Shown one piece after another: positions 19,881-32,751 of a DNA stretch of 64,000 bases (positions within the stretch are counted from its first letter, which is position 1; every line of letters begins with the position of its first letter). The stretch is taken from positions 178,362,740 to 178,426,739 of the forward strand of contig CM043944.1 of NCBI GenBank assembly GCA_014529385.2. The letters run 5' to 3'. This DNA is from Adiantum capillus-veneris. Its lineage: Eukaryota; Streptophyta; Polypodiopsida; Polypodiales; Pteridaceae. The position numbers were made by a program, and so were the translations under genes. Under the pieces are notes generated by a model. It saw only the letters and a program-made list of their open reading frames with translations. It had not been told where the DNA came from and ran no database searches.

Positions 19881-21563
19881 TGTAATGGAAATGGCCTATG
19901 AACTTTGAGAATAGCGGAATTAAGAGACTTAGAGTGAGCATTTTTGTGAGACTGCTTGGAGAACATTGAGGGTGAACATAATTAGCGGTAGCAACATAAC
20001 CATAATACTTAATTAACTTGGGATGAACAATAATTTTGCAAGAGTGAGAGGGTTTAGAGAACTTGACAACAGTTGAGGACCGGATTTACATGGAGCTGGT
20101 GCCCCCCTCCAATAGGCTTTTGAATTATAGATTCTCCCATCAAGAGAGACTTGGTACAATACAATATTTGTGTTCCTTGTGACGTAGGTGATGCAATGAA
20201 GATGGAAAGATTCATGCATCACAAGTATACCATAAACTTTGTAAAAGCATTAACCATCCCCGACCTCAATCCCAAGGCCTCAAACACCTTCAACGGTGGA
20301 GAGAGCTAGCAGGGAATGAGGGTAGGGAAGAGGAAGAAGAATCATTCTCAGGAGAAATAAATAGTTCCTCACTTATCATCACTCTTCTTGCTGAGCATAG
20401 CATAATAGCATAGTAATGAAGATGAGGAAGATGAAAAGCTTAAGAATTGAAGATGACAAGCTTAAGCAGTGAAGCATGGCTCTTGGTTGTATTTGCATTC
20501 CATAGCCAAGAGTGTTGGTGTAGGCTCTCAACTTATCAACAAGCTTAGAGAAGGAGATGGAGCTCTTGCACTTTGCACCTCATTGTATGTGTGTGTGTGT
20601 GAGAGAATATATCTCCCCCCCCCCCGTCTCTCTCTCTCTTGTATTATTCAATTACAACATTTGGACAAGTGTCCTCTTTTTTCCTCTTTGAGAGAAAGAG
20701 CTTAATTATTTATTTAAATGCATCTAAATTATCATTGGACCCCTTTAAAGCCTATCCAATAGGATTCAAACACATCATGAGGGTGAAATGGGGAGGATCT
20801 TGACATGTATCTTTTATGCTTCTTAAGAGATCATGTTTGAATTGAACACTTCAAGCACCTCAGTCATTTAAGCATGACAATCTTTTATGCCTCTTGAGAG
20901 ATCATGTTTGAATTGAACACTTCAAGCATCTTAGTCATTTAAGCATTACAAGTACCTCAAGCTTGGGCAAGGTTCTCACAAACACCTTAAGCACCTTAGT
21001 CAGCAAGAAAAATAAGCACCTCATGCTTGGGTAGGATTCTCACCTCGAGCTCAACCCCATCTTGCTTAAGGTCCTAGGTCTAAGGAATTTTATCACTAAC
21101 TTTTATGACAATCTTTTATGCCTCTTGAGAGATCATGTTTGAATTGAACACTTCAAGCATTTTAATCATTTAAGCATTACAAGTACCTCAAGCTTGGGCA
21201 AGGTTCTCACAAACACCTTAAGCACCTTAGTCAGCAAGAAAAACAAGCACCTCATGCTTGGGTAGGATTCTCACCTTGAGCTCAACCCCATCTTGCTTAA
21301 GGTCCTAGGTCTAAGGAATTTTATCACTATCTTTTGGAGGTCTTTAATGAAGCTAACCCTAATGTCTTTAAGCTCCATTAGGTAGCATTTCTCTTTGACA
21401 TACCAACTCTTATTTTGACCCTTTCACCTTGGCCCCGTGTTGAGATAGATCCATAAGCACACGTCTATATCCTAACCCTTGTTCCTCTTCATTCTCCTAC
21501 ATTAAACGATTATTTTAATATGAGAAAATCATTTGGGTTGGTTAGATATTAGATTTTATGACA
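19881..21563 (-). repeat. 3' LTR of Gy1
   Basis: 1683 bp; on the minus strand it starts TGTCATAAAATC and ends CCATTTCCATTACA. It matches 53303-54698 along its length, but is longer because of an internal 231-bp tandem duplication (units from 20876 and 21107). A second, older repeat of about 72 bp (CTTTTATGC(C/T)TCTT, then TCATTTAAGCAT) is present in both LTRs. A purine-rich stretch (AAGAGAGAGGTAA on the minus strand, 21576-21564) lies next to it as polypurine tract. Confidence 0.8.
20876..21337. repeat. 231-bp tandem duplication inside the Gy1 3' LTR
   Basis: GACAATCTTTTATGCCTCTT starts at 20876 and again at 21107. The two units differ at only a handful of sites. The other LTR (53303-54698) has a single unit. 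Confidence 0.85.
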
Positions 21564-21577
21564 TTACCTCTCTCTTG
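21564..21577 (-). promoter_or_regulatory. Polypurine tract of Gy1
   Basis: On the minus strand, AAGAGAGAGG followed by TAA directly precedes the LTR start TGTCATAAAATC. The same word precedes the partial LTR at 26542. Confidence 0.5.
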
Positions 21578-21959
21578 AAATCATAGTCGTCCTTGAGTAT
21601 GAAGTAGAAGAGATAAAATCTTAGTCATTAGTTTAAGTTTCTTAGCGGATAGAGGATCCCTTTTTACCCTACGACATCATTTCCGAATGGATGAATAGTC
21701 CATTTGGTGCTTGGGAGACTTGGCTGTCCTCGCAAGCATGTACGCTCTTTAGTCCATTTCATTCTAGCAAAGTAGAGCGACAAATTCTGCTTGGTGTTTG
21801 AGAGACATCGTCATCACAAACATGATTCTAAGCATGAATACTTTTTAATTTTGTGCACAATAAAAAGAGAATTAGTCTTATAAGATAAAAACATTGTTTA
21901 TTTAAAAGAAACATGTACATTAGCTTACTCTAATGTAGCATTGTAAGCATTGACAAGGT

Positions 21960-22776
21960 TCATACTATCCTTAAGTTGTAATCCTTGCATCCATCTAGCA
22001 TCGTCAAAAGGCTAATTTTTGAACTTAATAAGATACCATCACGGATAATCTTACCATGTTGTACTACCTTGTCTTCATGCCGAAGGATAGCTTTGGGTTG
22101 TAGCATCTCTTCTTGGTCTTCGAGTTCTTGAGGGTCTTCAATAATTGGTTCACCTGGTGGCTCTCCTTCGTAGGGCTTAAATAGGCTCACATGAAAAGCA
22201 TTGTGTATGAGCCAATGGTTGGGCAACTTTAGTTGATAAGCCATTTTATTGATTGGCTTCAAGATTTGAAAAGAACCATAGCATCTTTTTGCGTGTTTAA
22301 CATAATACTTTTGATGGCCCGTAGGATTTTTGCCCGTCGTTTGCCTCAATTGAGCCTTGGGAAACTTAAGTAAGACCCAATCATTTTCTTTGAATGTTAA
22401 GGCCCTTCTGTGCTTGTCAACAACAACTTTTTTCCTTTGTTGAGATCTGGATATAACCTCCTTAAACTTTTGAAAAGATTCTTGTAGGCACGGCTATACT
22501 CATCGACAGCGAAGATCTTCCCATGTACTTTAAGTAGCAAGGGACTTTTAGGTCTTCCATCTATGATCTCAAAAGGTTCCTTGCCCATAGGATTATGGAC
22601 AATATTATTGTATGCGTACTTTACAATGGGTAAGTAATTCTCTGATCGTGAGCTTTTATCTACTTCTGTAACATATGTCTTTAGTAGATCTATAATCGTA
22701 AGATTGACTATCTCACTTTGGCCATCCGTTTGTGGGTGATAGGCCAAAGAGAAATTCAATCTTGTATCTAGATTTT
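21960..22776 (-). pseudogene. Gy1-family integrase C-terminus and chromodomain (second copy)
   Basis: On the minus strand from 22759, the end of the integrase core is readable (SLAYHPQTDGQSEIVN, about 22747-22700). The C-terminal domain follows with YGSFQILKPIN and LPNHWLIHNAFHVSLFKPY. The last part (about 22080-21960) resembles a chromodomain linker (ILRHEDKVVQHGKIIR) and continues in a shifted frame. It is about 92% identical to 26935-27738. Sequence upstream of the core is missing because the copy is cut at about 22776, next to a short duplicated piece and R copy B. Confidence 0.7.
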
Positions 22777-22823
22777 CAGTGTTGTAGCTAGATTGACTAT
22801 CTCACTTTGGTCATCCATTTTTG
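22777..22823. repeat. Short duplicated integrase piece at the R copy B junction
   Basis: GATTGACTATCTCACTTTGG occurs here (about 22793) and also 88 bp to the left (about 22705), inside the integrase remnant. The copy runs into R copy B at a shared GGTTGA/GGTGAT word. Confidence 0.6.
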
Positions 22824-22959
22824 GGTTGATTGTAGCTGTCTTGGCTACTTGAATGTTCAAGTGGGAAGTATCTGAAGGTGGTGTTGTGTGAAAATGGATT
22901 TTACATTGTAAGCATCTTGCATGTCTCTTACTGTGATAACTGCATATTGTTAGCATCTC

Positions 22960-23090
<131 letters not shown>

Positions 23091-24533
23091 CATTGTGGGA
23101 AAAGCAAATATGGCATGATATGCTTCTTTGTCAAGTTCAAGGTTTGGAAGAAGAGAGCGAATGTAGATGTCAAGTGACAAGTGTATTTTGTCTCACACAG
23201 CTCCTCAATATGGTAAATGACTTTGTAATGAGAAAACAAATATAGAAGATAACTTATAGTGGTATGGCCAAATCTTGTCATAGATTATTTTCCCTCTCGT
23301 TTGAACGTAGTGATCAAATGAAGAATGCTAAGTTTTGGTGATGATTCCAAATGACTTATCTGTATTTGCAAAAGTGTTTCTAAAGAGGTACTAAAGATGA
23401 TTTCTTGCTTAATCCACCAAGGTAATCGATGAGAAGTCTGATTATCTTTAGGTTCATGTTCCAATAAAAGATAATTGAAGAGTTACATAAATTGGAAAAA
23501 TGGTCTACAAAACTGGGCAGATAGTAGATATTGAGCTTGTATCAAAGCGGTAGTACAATCAAATAATAACTCAAATGATAAAACCAATCATGATGCTTGA
23601 TTTAGACAATAGTTAGAATGATCTTAATAGTAGATATTGAGCTTAGATCAAAGCGGTAGTAAGGTCAAATAATAACTCAAATGAAAAACTAATCATGATG
23701 ATCGATTTAGACAATAGTTAGAATGATCTTATACTTGGTATAGAGTCGTAATATTGAGAATTACGAGATAACCTACAAAAGGCTATCCAAGCTTAGGAAA
23801 TGCACAAACATATGATGATTAACAACCAGCTATTCGGATATGCTAAAGTAGGGCTCCTGATAAAAAGGTTTTTGATATCCAATTCCAGCATAAGAGTGAG
23901 CATTCTTCACTAAAAATTAGCTATCCATAAAGATGTAGTAAAAACAATAGAGTATATGTCATAGAGGGGCAAGAAAATGAGGCAATATCAAGAAATATGC
24001 AATAACAACTTCAGTATCGTATGCTTCAACACTACAGATAATGGCAAAGGAGAAAAATTACAATTCACATTACGTTACATTACTAGTAGTAGATATAATT
24101 GTACATTTTTGGGCCAATGGCTCGTGAAAAAGACTAGGGAAAAAGTGATTAGATGTAGTTTTTCTATTTTTCATTAGATAACTACATGCATAGCTACATC
24201 TGCATATTAAGAACCAAGATAACAATCATCATACATACTAGAGAGAGGGTTGTATCAACGAGACAAGCTTCAACTATAACGTGGTTATCATGGGTTGTTT
24301 TAATTAGGAAATATTTCAGCATGTAAATGAGAATACTTGGTTGATGTTATTATATGGGTGGATTTGACCTTTGGTCGAAGTGGATGACTTACCGAATATT
24401 TCTTGCTGCTACTCTGGCTGGCTATGCATAGTGAGTCCTACACCACGATGCCCTAAGTTTTATGTCGTTCTCACATGCGGATTTAGATTGCTTTATTATA
24501 GTAGCCTTGAAAAGAGAACCATCAAGATTTGGT

Positions 24534-24534
<1 letters not shown>

Positions 24535-24574
<40 letters not shown>

Positions 24575-24575
24575 C

Positions 24576-24608
<33 letters not shown>
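24535..24608. repeat. (TG)n(AG)n microsatellite
   Basis: A TG run followed by AG dinucleotides with two GACA interruptions, then GATCCTTGTG as in the other R units. Confidence 0.9.
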
Positions 24609-24610
<2 letters not shown>

Positions 24611-25290
24611 TCCTTGTGCCTACTAGTGTCATAACTAGAAATATCTACATCTAATAGATTTATGATTGCAACCATAGTTTTGTCTAAGATTCCTCCGGTT
24701 ATAATCATTGCCATATTCTTTGTCTCTGTCAGAGTCTCTTTCCGTTTTTTTTTCTTTGGGAGAATGGTTATTATATCTACCATCATTTTCCATGTTGAAC
24801 TCTTCTATGCCCTACCGTTGTATTGACTATGTATTATACTTACATGGTTGACTAATTTGACAAACAATGTGTCGTAATAAAGCAATAATAGCAACAAAGA
24901 TGATATGAGTTTGTTGGTCTGGTCCTCTAGGGGGTTCATGGTGAGATTGATTGATGTGCAATAGAAATGAATAAATGTAATGCTACAATGTATGCGTTAA
25001 TGAGCAACATTTTATAAAGCTTTCTGTTAATGATTAACATTTCATTCAGGTACTTGCCAATAGGATGTAGCACAAAAGAGAAATAACATTAAAAAAATAA
25101 TATCCAGGTCGTAGCTATTGGAATAGTTTGTTTTGGTTGGAGTGATGAGTAGAGAAAGAGAACTACACATTTGATGTGGGTGGTGGTGGTTATGAGCAAA
25201 AGGTATTGCTGTATTTGTGATAATCTGGTTAGCAGCTAGTGTTGGCCTTAAAGGCGATTGCATGAGCAAGTGCATGGGAGACACAATTTC

Positions 25291-26337
25291 ATGTTTGTGA
25301 GGTCTATAATCCTAGAGAACTATCTTTAGTAGTCCTCAACATGTCTTGATGCTTCTAGGGAGAAATAAATATTAAAGTTGTAAGTTATGACCAAATTACA
25401 AAAATTGTCAAATCCTGTTTTTCAGCCAATTTTAGCTCTTCTATGATCTTTTTGGTGGCTTTCATGATATCCAAATGTAGTTTTGATTTTCTATGTCCCA
25501 TATTGTAACATAAAGCTAATATTCCTTGAGTTTTTGGGCACCTAATACCCTATTTTGCATAGTACACAACGATGGTTGGTTTTTTCTATTATAGAAGAAA
25601 ACAAAACATTATAGTATATCAAGTATAGCTTTTTCAATATTGCTAGTTTCTTGTGACAACTATATGCATTTTGTAGGTAGTAACCATATCTAGTCATAAG
25701 GATCAAATTTGGCTAGATATTCAATAGTTTCTATGGGATTCTACAACTCATAATGTTGAACCCAGTTTTTTCATGTTTGCTGTATTTAGCACTTCATCTT
25801 TGTCCCCAAGATTCCCCTTGGTAAGAGATGTATTATTATTTTGACATGCTCCATGGCTCCTTATGAACCTAAAGGACAATAGGGAACTAAGAAAACATGC
25901 ATATATTATTTGTATTCAGCGTGGCTATAGAAACTTTGATGATAGGTTTGCAGAATGGTAAAAATTCAACTTTTTTGTACCTATTTCTTTTGGCAAAACA
26001 AAAAATAGTGAGTGAGAAGCAATCATATGTTTTGATCACCAACCCATTGAAGTTAACAAGGGAATTTATCTCAAGTCCTACAAAAATCCCTAATCTTATT
26101 TTTATACAAAAAAACGTAAGAAATGACTGTTTTGATGAAAATGTACTGGTCCATCAACTTTGGAGGCTTGGTGTGACCAAAAGATGAGAAATTTTACAAG
26201 TCTCTTATTTTTTCCATGTGTAGTAGGCGTTGAACTATAACCTCATGAAAGGATTTTACAAAATGAGTGGATCTACTATGGTTTTGGAGGTTTTTTTCAA
26301 AACCCTGAAAGGACACTTTTATGTCTTGTTAGGTTAC
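25291..26337. other. Unassigned segment between R copy B and partial LTR
   Basis: AT-rich DNA with no recognised coding domain. A 96-codon frame at 25897-26187 has no known motif. It has no second copy in the window, so its origin is unclear. Confidence 0.4.
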
Positions 26338-26542
26338 CAACCTAGTGTTAAGCTCCATTTGGCATCATTGCTCTTTGACATACCATCTCTCATTTGGATC
26401 CTTTCACCTTGGCCCCATGTTGAGATAGATCCATAAGCACATGTACATATCCTAATCCTTGTTTCGTTTATTCTCCCACATTAAATGATCAATTTAATAT
26501 GAGAAAAGTATTTGGGTTGGTTAGATATTGGATTTTATGACA
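26338..26542 (-). repeat. Partial Gy1-family LTR
   Basis: On the minus strand this starts TGTCATAAAATCCAATATC and matches the first 205 bp or so of the Gy1 LTRs. It is then cut off at about 26338. Next to it (26543-26934) the spacer also matches 21564-21959. Confidence 0.75.
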
Positions 26543-26934
26543 TTACCTCTCTCTTGAAATCATAGTCGTTCTTGAATATGAGGTAGAAGAGATAAAGTCT
26601 TAGTCATTAGTCTACGTTTCGTAGAGGGTATATGATCGTATTTTACCCTACAACATCATTCCAAAATGGTTGACTAGTCCATTTGGTGCTTGGGAGGCTT
26701 AGTTGCCGCGAGCATGTCTGCTCTTTAGTCCATTTCATTCTCCCAAAGTAGAGCAACAAATTCTACTTGGTGTTTGAGAGACGTTGTCATCACAAACATG
26801 ATTCTAAGCATGCATAGTTTTTAAATTTGCGCACAATAAAAGGAGAATTAGTCTTATAAGACAAAAACATTGGTCATTTAAAAGAAATATGTACATTTTT
26901 TTACTCTAATGTAGCATTGTAAGCATTGACAAGG

Positions 26935-29853
26935 TTCATACTATCCTTAAGTTGTATTCCTTGCATCCATCTAGAATCTTCAAAAGGATAATTTTTGAAC
27001 TTAATAAGATACCATCATATAATCTTACCATGTTGTAGTACCTTGTTTTCATGCCAAAGGATAGCTTTGGTTTGTAGCACCTCTTCTTGGTCTTTGATTT
27101 GTGGAGGGTCTTTAATAATTGGTTCACTTGGTGGCTCTCCTTTGTAGGGCTCAAGTAGGCTCACATGAAAAGCATTGTGTATGAGTCAATGGTTGGGTAG
27201 CTTGAGTTGAGGAGCCACCTCATTGATTGGCTTCAAGATTTGAAAAGAACCATAGCATATTTTTTCTAGTTTAACATAATACTTTTGATGGCATATGATT
27301 TTTGCCGTCGTTTGCCTCAATCGAGCCTTGGGAAACTTAAGTAAGACCCAATTATTTTCTTTGAACATTAAGGGCCTTCTGTGCTTGTCATGAAAAACTT
27401 TTTGCCTTTGTTGAGAGATGGATATAGCCTTCTTAATCTTTTGAAAAGATTCTTGTAGGTCACGATTATACTCATTGGCAACGAAGATCTTTTTATGTAC
27501 TTTAAGTAGCAAGGGACTTTTAGGTCTTCTATCTATGATCTCAAAAGGTGCCTTTTGCATAGTAGTATGGACAATATTATTGTACACATACTCTACAAGG
27601 GGTATATAATTCTACCATTGTGAGTGCTTACTTCTATAACATATCTCTTTAGTAGATCGAGAATTGTAAGATTGACTATCTCACTTTGGCCATCCGTTTG
27701 TGGGTGATAGGCGAAAGAGAAACTCAATCTTGTACCTAGATTTTCAAAGAAACCTTTCCAAAAATTATTAGTCATTCTAGGATCTGTATCTGACACAATA
27801 GATGTTGGCAATCCATGGTGTTTGAAAATATGAGATACGAAGAGAGTTGCCATTTGGTGTGCTTTAATAGTCTTTTTGATAGGAATAAAGTGTGCTTGCT
27901 TGCTAAATGTGTTGACTATTGTCCATATTCCATATTCCCATGGATAGACTTAGGTAACCAAAAGATAAAATTCATGGATATACTCTCCCATGGTGAACTA
28001 AGGATTGGCAATGACTGGATTAATCCAGGTTGCTTCCCTCTATCATACTTAGTCTTTTGGCATACCACACATTTTGAAACATATTCTTGTATGTCTACTT
28101 TCATGGTAGGCCAATAGAAGTACGTCTCTACTCCTTGAAGAGTAGGTTGAATGCCTCTTTGTCCTACATAGGGAGGAGCATGGGATTCATACATGACTTT
28201 CTCACGAAGGGAGTGAGTAACACATAGATTATTGCCATGGAGAAGATGACCATTTTGCAAGGTGAATGGACATTATGTCTCTAAAATCAGGGTGAGTATC
28301 ATACTCATCTATCGTAGAAGATAGATCATTGTGAATTTCTATAGACACTTCATTGACTATTGGTCATTGTGAAAGTACACCAGCCACTTGATTGTGCTTA
28401 CCACAACAACGTGAGCAATATGAAAATAAAATTGTGAAAGAAAAAATTTCCACCTCATTTTTTTGTCGGAGAGCTTGGTTTGCATCATGAAGTACTTAAT
28501 AATTTGATGATCTGTTTGTAGGATGAATGGAGTACCAATAAGGTAGTGCTTCCATGTATCAAGGGCATGTAGGATAGCTAGTAGCTCCTTTTTGTAGATG
28601 CCCAAGACACACTCATTGGAATTGAGTCTTTAACTCTCATATGCTATGGCATGCCCTTCTTGAATCAAGACTTCTCCAAGGCAATCTCCACAAGTATCAC
28701 ATTGGACCTCAAATGGTTTTGAGAGGTCCGAAAGTGTAAGCACAGGTTGAGAGGCAAGCTTTTGTTTAAGCTTATCAAAAGAATTTTTCTCTTTAGCAGT
28801 CCATGAGTACTTAACGTTCTTCTTTGTTAATTCATGTAATGGTCCTGCTATTTGAGAGAATTTTGCTATGAAGCATCTATCATATGCACTCATACCAATG
28901 AAGCTACTTAGCTTATGCAGATTCCTTGGATTAGGCCATGCTTTTATTACCTCCAACTTTGATGGATCCATGGATACGGATACCATCTTGAGAGATAATA
29001 TGACCTAAGTATTGAATCTCTTGAAGGAAAATTTTTGTGTTCTTTTGATTGATAAAAGATTGTTCTCCCTCAAAGCTTGAAAAATTACATGGAGATGTTG
29101 TTTGTTCTTCTCCAAGGACTTGGAGTAGATGATGATATCATCAAAGTACACTCCAGTGAATTTGCGGCAATAGAGCCTAAAGATTTTCTCTATTAAATGA
29201 TTGAACGTGGCTAGAGAATTTGTCAAACCGAAAGGCATGACAAGATATCCAAAGACCAAACATTGTACAAAACATGGTGTTTATGATATCTTCATTCACT
29301 ATCCTTATTTGATGATAGCCACCTTTAAGGTCGATCCTACTGAAGTAGGTCAAACCTTGTAGATTATCAAATAAATCTTTGATCCATGGTACAAAACATT
29401 TGTTTTTGATAGTGATATGGTTTAGTTCTTGATAGTCCACACACATGTGGTATGTACCATCTTTCTTTTTTACTAAAAGGATTGGAGAAAAAAGGAGAGG
29501 AGCTAGGCCTCACCATCCCTTTGTCTACCAGTTCATGCACTTGCCTCATAATATCCTCTTGTTGAGCTTGGGAAACTCTTAAGGAGGTTTGTTAGGTGGT
29601 GAGCTGCGTGGTAGGAGTTCAATTTGATGGTCATCATCCCCTCGTTTTGGAGGTAAGTCCATAGGGATATCATCAATAAAAACATCTTGGAATCCATTTA
29701 GAAAAAGTAGACAAGTCTAACTATTCTTGATTCCTACCATTTTCATTTGATAAAACATTAGCATCATTAGTGAATTGTTCGATAAAATCATGTACGTAAA
29801 AATCGAGCTTTTCTTTGACGTATCAAAAGTAGATGAATTTACAAGTGGTATAC
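26935..29853 (-). pseudogene. Gy1 pol: RT, RNase H, integrase, chromodomain (broken)
   Basis: On the minus strand from 29590 the order is complete. RT: MRQVHELVDKGMVRPSSSPF (about 29549), DLFDNLQGLTYFSRIDLKGGYHQIRI (about 29390-29310), MPFGLTNSLATF (about 29240) and the catalytic FDDIIIYS (about 29140). RNase H: the FEVQCDT region (about 28705) and KELLAILHALDTWKHYL (about 28590). Integrase: the HHCC zinc region (His in MYESHAPP, then CVVCQKTK, about 28190-28050) and core words IVSDTDPRM (about 27796) and YHPQTDGQSEIVN (about 27711). The chromodomain-like end is at 27060-26935. Frames change at least five times and stops occur. Upstream it reaches the CACTA end at 29854, where the protease half of the same element (50942-51515) was separated. 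Confidence 0.85.
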
Positions 29854-29885
29854 ACTACAAGAGGAGTTGTCTATAACTGCTAACA
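29854..29885 (+). repeat. CACTA left terminal repeat
   Basis: CACTACAAGAGGAGTTGTC follows TATA of the host element. The CACTACAAGA start is the common plant CACTA terminus. Confidence 0.65.
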
Positions 29886-29979
29886 TTGCCATGGAAAAAC
29901 AAAGAAAAAATGAGAGAGAAAAATTTGCAGGGCGGCAATAATCGCGGCTATGAACGCAGTAGTGGTTTCTCAGCAAAAG

Positions 29980-30021
29980 CGCGGTAATAATCACGGCAAT
30001 ATACCCGTTGCTATTACCGCG
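29980..30021. repeat. CACTA subterminal inverted motif
   Basis: CGCGGTAATA at 29980-29989 is followed by TATTACCGCG at 30012-30021, an exact inverted pair. Related words occur near 35700-35755 and 50850. Such subterminal repeats are the binding sites of the smaller CACTA protein in known elements. Confidence 0.55.
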
Positions 30022-30069
30022 AACTTTGTCACTGTTATTATTGCGCATATTATTGCTAAATGCCAATTC

Positions 30070-30133
30070 AAAAATAAAGGTACTCATTTGGGACACCCAA
30101 ATTTGGGTGGCCCAAATGAGCACCTTTATTTTT
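30070..30133. repeat. 64-bp near-perfect palindrome
   Basis: Two 32-bp arms meet between 30101 and 30102, without a loop; 30 of 32 positions pair. The arm begins AAAAATAAAGGTACTCATTT and includes GGGACACCCAAA. It may be a fold-back mini-element or part of the CACTA subterminal region. Confidence 0.8.
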
Positions 30134-30644
30134 GACGTGCATAAAACAATAAGACATCAATTGTTTTTTGGAAGAATATAAAAAATACCAAAGAACTGAA
30201 ATTGAATCTTCCTTACCTTGACAATTAAAAATGTAGAACATCAACTATTTATTTAAGTTATAATAAAACGTAAATAGTTGTATTTACATTGTGCAAAACA
30301 TTTTTTTATCCAATCCTCGTTATCGTCCAAAGGCACATATGTTGAATCACTTTGACTCTACATCAATGCAAGCCAAATTAAACAATTATCCACAACTCAA
30401 AACAATTGATACAAAATTACTTGTTTAAACTTACCGCTTGTAGTGGTCCAACCGCCGCGTCGAATTGCTTGCAAGAGATGTGGTTGTTTTTGAACAACTA
30501 TCGCCAAGTATCAAATTTTGTATGTTGCTCTGATACTTGACCATCTCTCTAGTTGGTCGAGAGAGAGTGACATTTTCCTAAGTTAGCAATAACAATCAAC
30601 TACAATCTTTATAATCACCGATCGACGTTATAATTCAAATAATC

Positions 30645-31898
30645 TTACATATTTATCCTTCCAAGTTCCGTTGCCTCCTGAGCCATAGTGCGTGGGAGTT
30701 TGTCTTGCGCGGGCCTCGAATTGTTGTCTATATGATATGAGCCCGTCGCAACTTGATCGCTTATCTCTTGAAGTGCCCACTCCCACTCCACGTCTGCTAT
30801 GTTGCCACCGCTGTAACTCCTGTCTGGATCTTTGACCTGGTTGGCTGCTGTGTGCCGCACATTGGACTGCTTGTTTTTAAGAAATGTCTTTATGTAGCCC
30901 TCCAACCATTGTTGTGAAAAACTTTGATCGGGGGTGTTTGGAAATCTAGCTAACAAAGCGTCCTCAATTTACCGTGCATGATCGGGCAGTTGGTCTCTAC
31001 ACTTTATAAAACAATCCTTATACGTTGAATGTATAAGAATTTGTAGATGGCATGCACTATGCTCTGTCAAAATCAACCTCCCCACCATATTTAACCATGT
31101 AGTAGCACCCATGCGTGTCTGGCACGGGTGCATCAGTATCCTCGTCCTCTGCATCGAGGGTGGCACACTCTGAAAGTGGGGACTCCGTGCCCCTGCTACT
31201 ACCAAAACATGCGAAACCACAAGATCCAGTGCCACTTCGTCTCTCACAGTGCTCGCTACCCTGAGACGAGTGTCGACGCACGCTGCCAGAGGAAGTTTGT
31301 CGATGATGTTCTGGAAAATGTGGAGTGGAATGGAGTGGCGTAGGACCCTATGATGCCATGGGAGAAGGACCCTACGATGCAAGGGGAGTAGGACCCTGCG
31401 ATGCAAGCAGAGTAGGACTCTGCGATGGAATAGGAGTAGGACGATAGGAAGGGAGAGTAGAGGAAGGTGCCGTCGGTGCAAGGCTCTGTAGGTAAGGAGT
31501 CCCTCCCTGACTCCCCCATGGTGTAGTTTGCAAAGAAATACCATAGGTCGCAAGCTGATGTTGAATGTAGCAGCCAAACAAATCCTCTGCCAAATGGAGG
31601 TACTGCTCTTGTGAAGAGATAGCATGCTGTAAGTCAGGATCTATGACCGGTGGAGGAATCTGAGAAGAGTAGATGTAGGATGTCCATGCCTGCAAATAAC
31701 AAAAAAATACCTATGACACTCATGATTTATGGTAAACTATGTAGAAACATGATTTATTTCTTTGCTTGTTCTCACTGATTCAAGACTGGGGTTCACTGGA
31801 GGCGATGTCCATTCCAGGTGGGAGCCCACCTGAGATGTGAACCAACCAAAAGAAGAGCCAGCTGGCTGCTCCTCACCAGTTGGCCTGTCGTCTGACAT
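30645..31898 (-). pseudogene. Second CACTA gene (TNP1-position), spliced, degraded
   Basis: On the minus strand ATG at 31898 starts MSDDRPTGEEQPAGSSFGWF. A donor (GTGAGAAC) lies near 31776 and an acceptor (TTATTTGCAG) at about 31691. Exon 2 begins AWTSYIYSSQIPPP and is rich in Ser, Pro and Gln, with repeated SQGPTPLAS-like units (about 31430-31350). A more acidic part (DAEDEDTDAPVPDTHG, about 31160) follows, then a Trp/Arg/Gln-rich end (30956-30645, FSQQWLEGYIKTFLKNKQ). Stops occur near 31350, 31060 and 30960. Position inside a CACTA element suggests the small regulatory/DNA-binding protein, but it runs opposite to the transposase and no family domain was recognised. The function is inferred from context. 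Confidence 0.45.
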
Positions 31899-31968
31899 CT
31901 ACATTACAAAGAGCAATTTAAGATTAATATTTCCACCCTACTCACTCATCTATAAATATGCACACAAG

Positions 31969-32733
31969 TATATTAGCACACAAACACGTAGATACATATA
32001 CATACTAGTAGACCTAAGTAGAGGCTAGTAGTGCCAAAGGTCAACTGCGCCTCTTTAGATATCATCGCACTCTCAACCGTGGTAAAACCAAAGGTAGGTT
32101 GCAGTAATCCATGCATGAGTGGATCAATGACTGCAACACCACGATTAAAAAAGGAATGTACCCAAGAGGAAGTGTCTAACCTTCGGATGCTATGCTCCCA
32201 TACTTAGTTCCTACATACATGCATAAACAGATATATATGTACACACATATATATGTTAAGGTTGTAAATGTAGCCATCATTTTGTGTTGGATACACCTAA
32301 ATTCAACGTCTAAGTGATCAATTGATCGTAACATTACAATTATCTCCCAGAGGATATATATATTAGCACACAAACAAGTAGATACATACACATACAAGTA
32401 GACCTAAGTAGAGGCTAGTAGTGCCAAAGGTCAATTGCACCTCTTTAGATATCATCACAGTCTCAACCATGGTAAAACCAAAGGTACATTGCGGTAATCC
32501 ATGCATGAGTGGATCAATGACCACAATGCCATGATTAAAAAAGGACTATACCCAAGAGGAAGCGTCTAACCTTCGGATGCTATGCTCCCATACTTAGTGC
32601 CTACATACATTCATAAACAGATATATATGTACACACATATACATGTTAAGATTGTAAATGTAGCCATCGTTTTGTGTTGGCTGCACCTAAATTCAACATC
32701 TAAGTGATCAATTGATCGTAACATTACAATTCT
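31969..32733. repeat. 390-bp tandem duplication
   Basis: Two units start with TATTAGCACACAAACA at 31971 and 32361. They share GACCTAAGTAGAGGCTAGTA, CATGAGTGGATCAATGAC and GTAAATGTAGCCATC at the same offsets, about 94% alike. They lie just upstream of the minus-strand CACTA gene, so they could carry its promoter. Confidence 0.9.
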
Positions 32734-32751
32734 AATGTAATGCAAAAAGTA

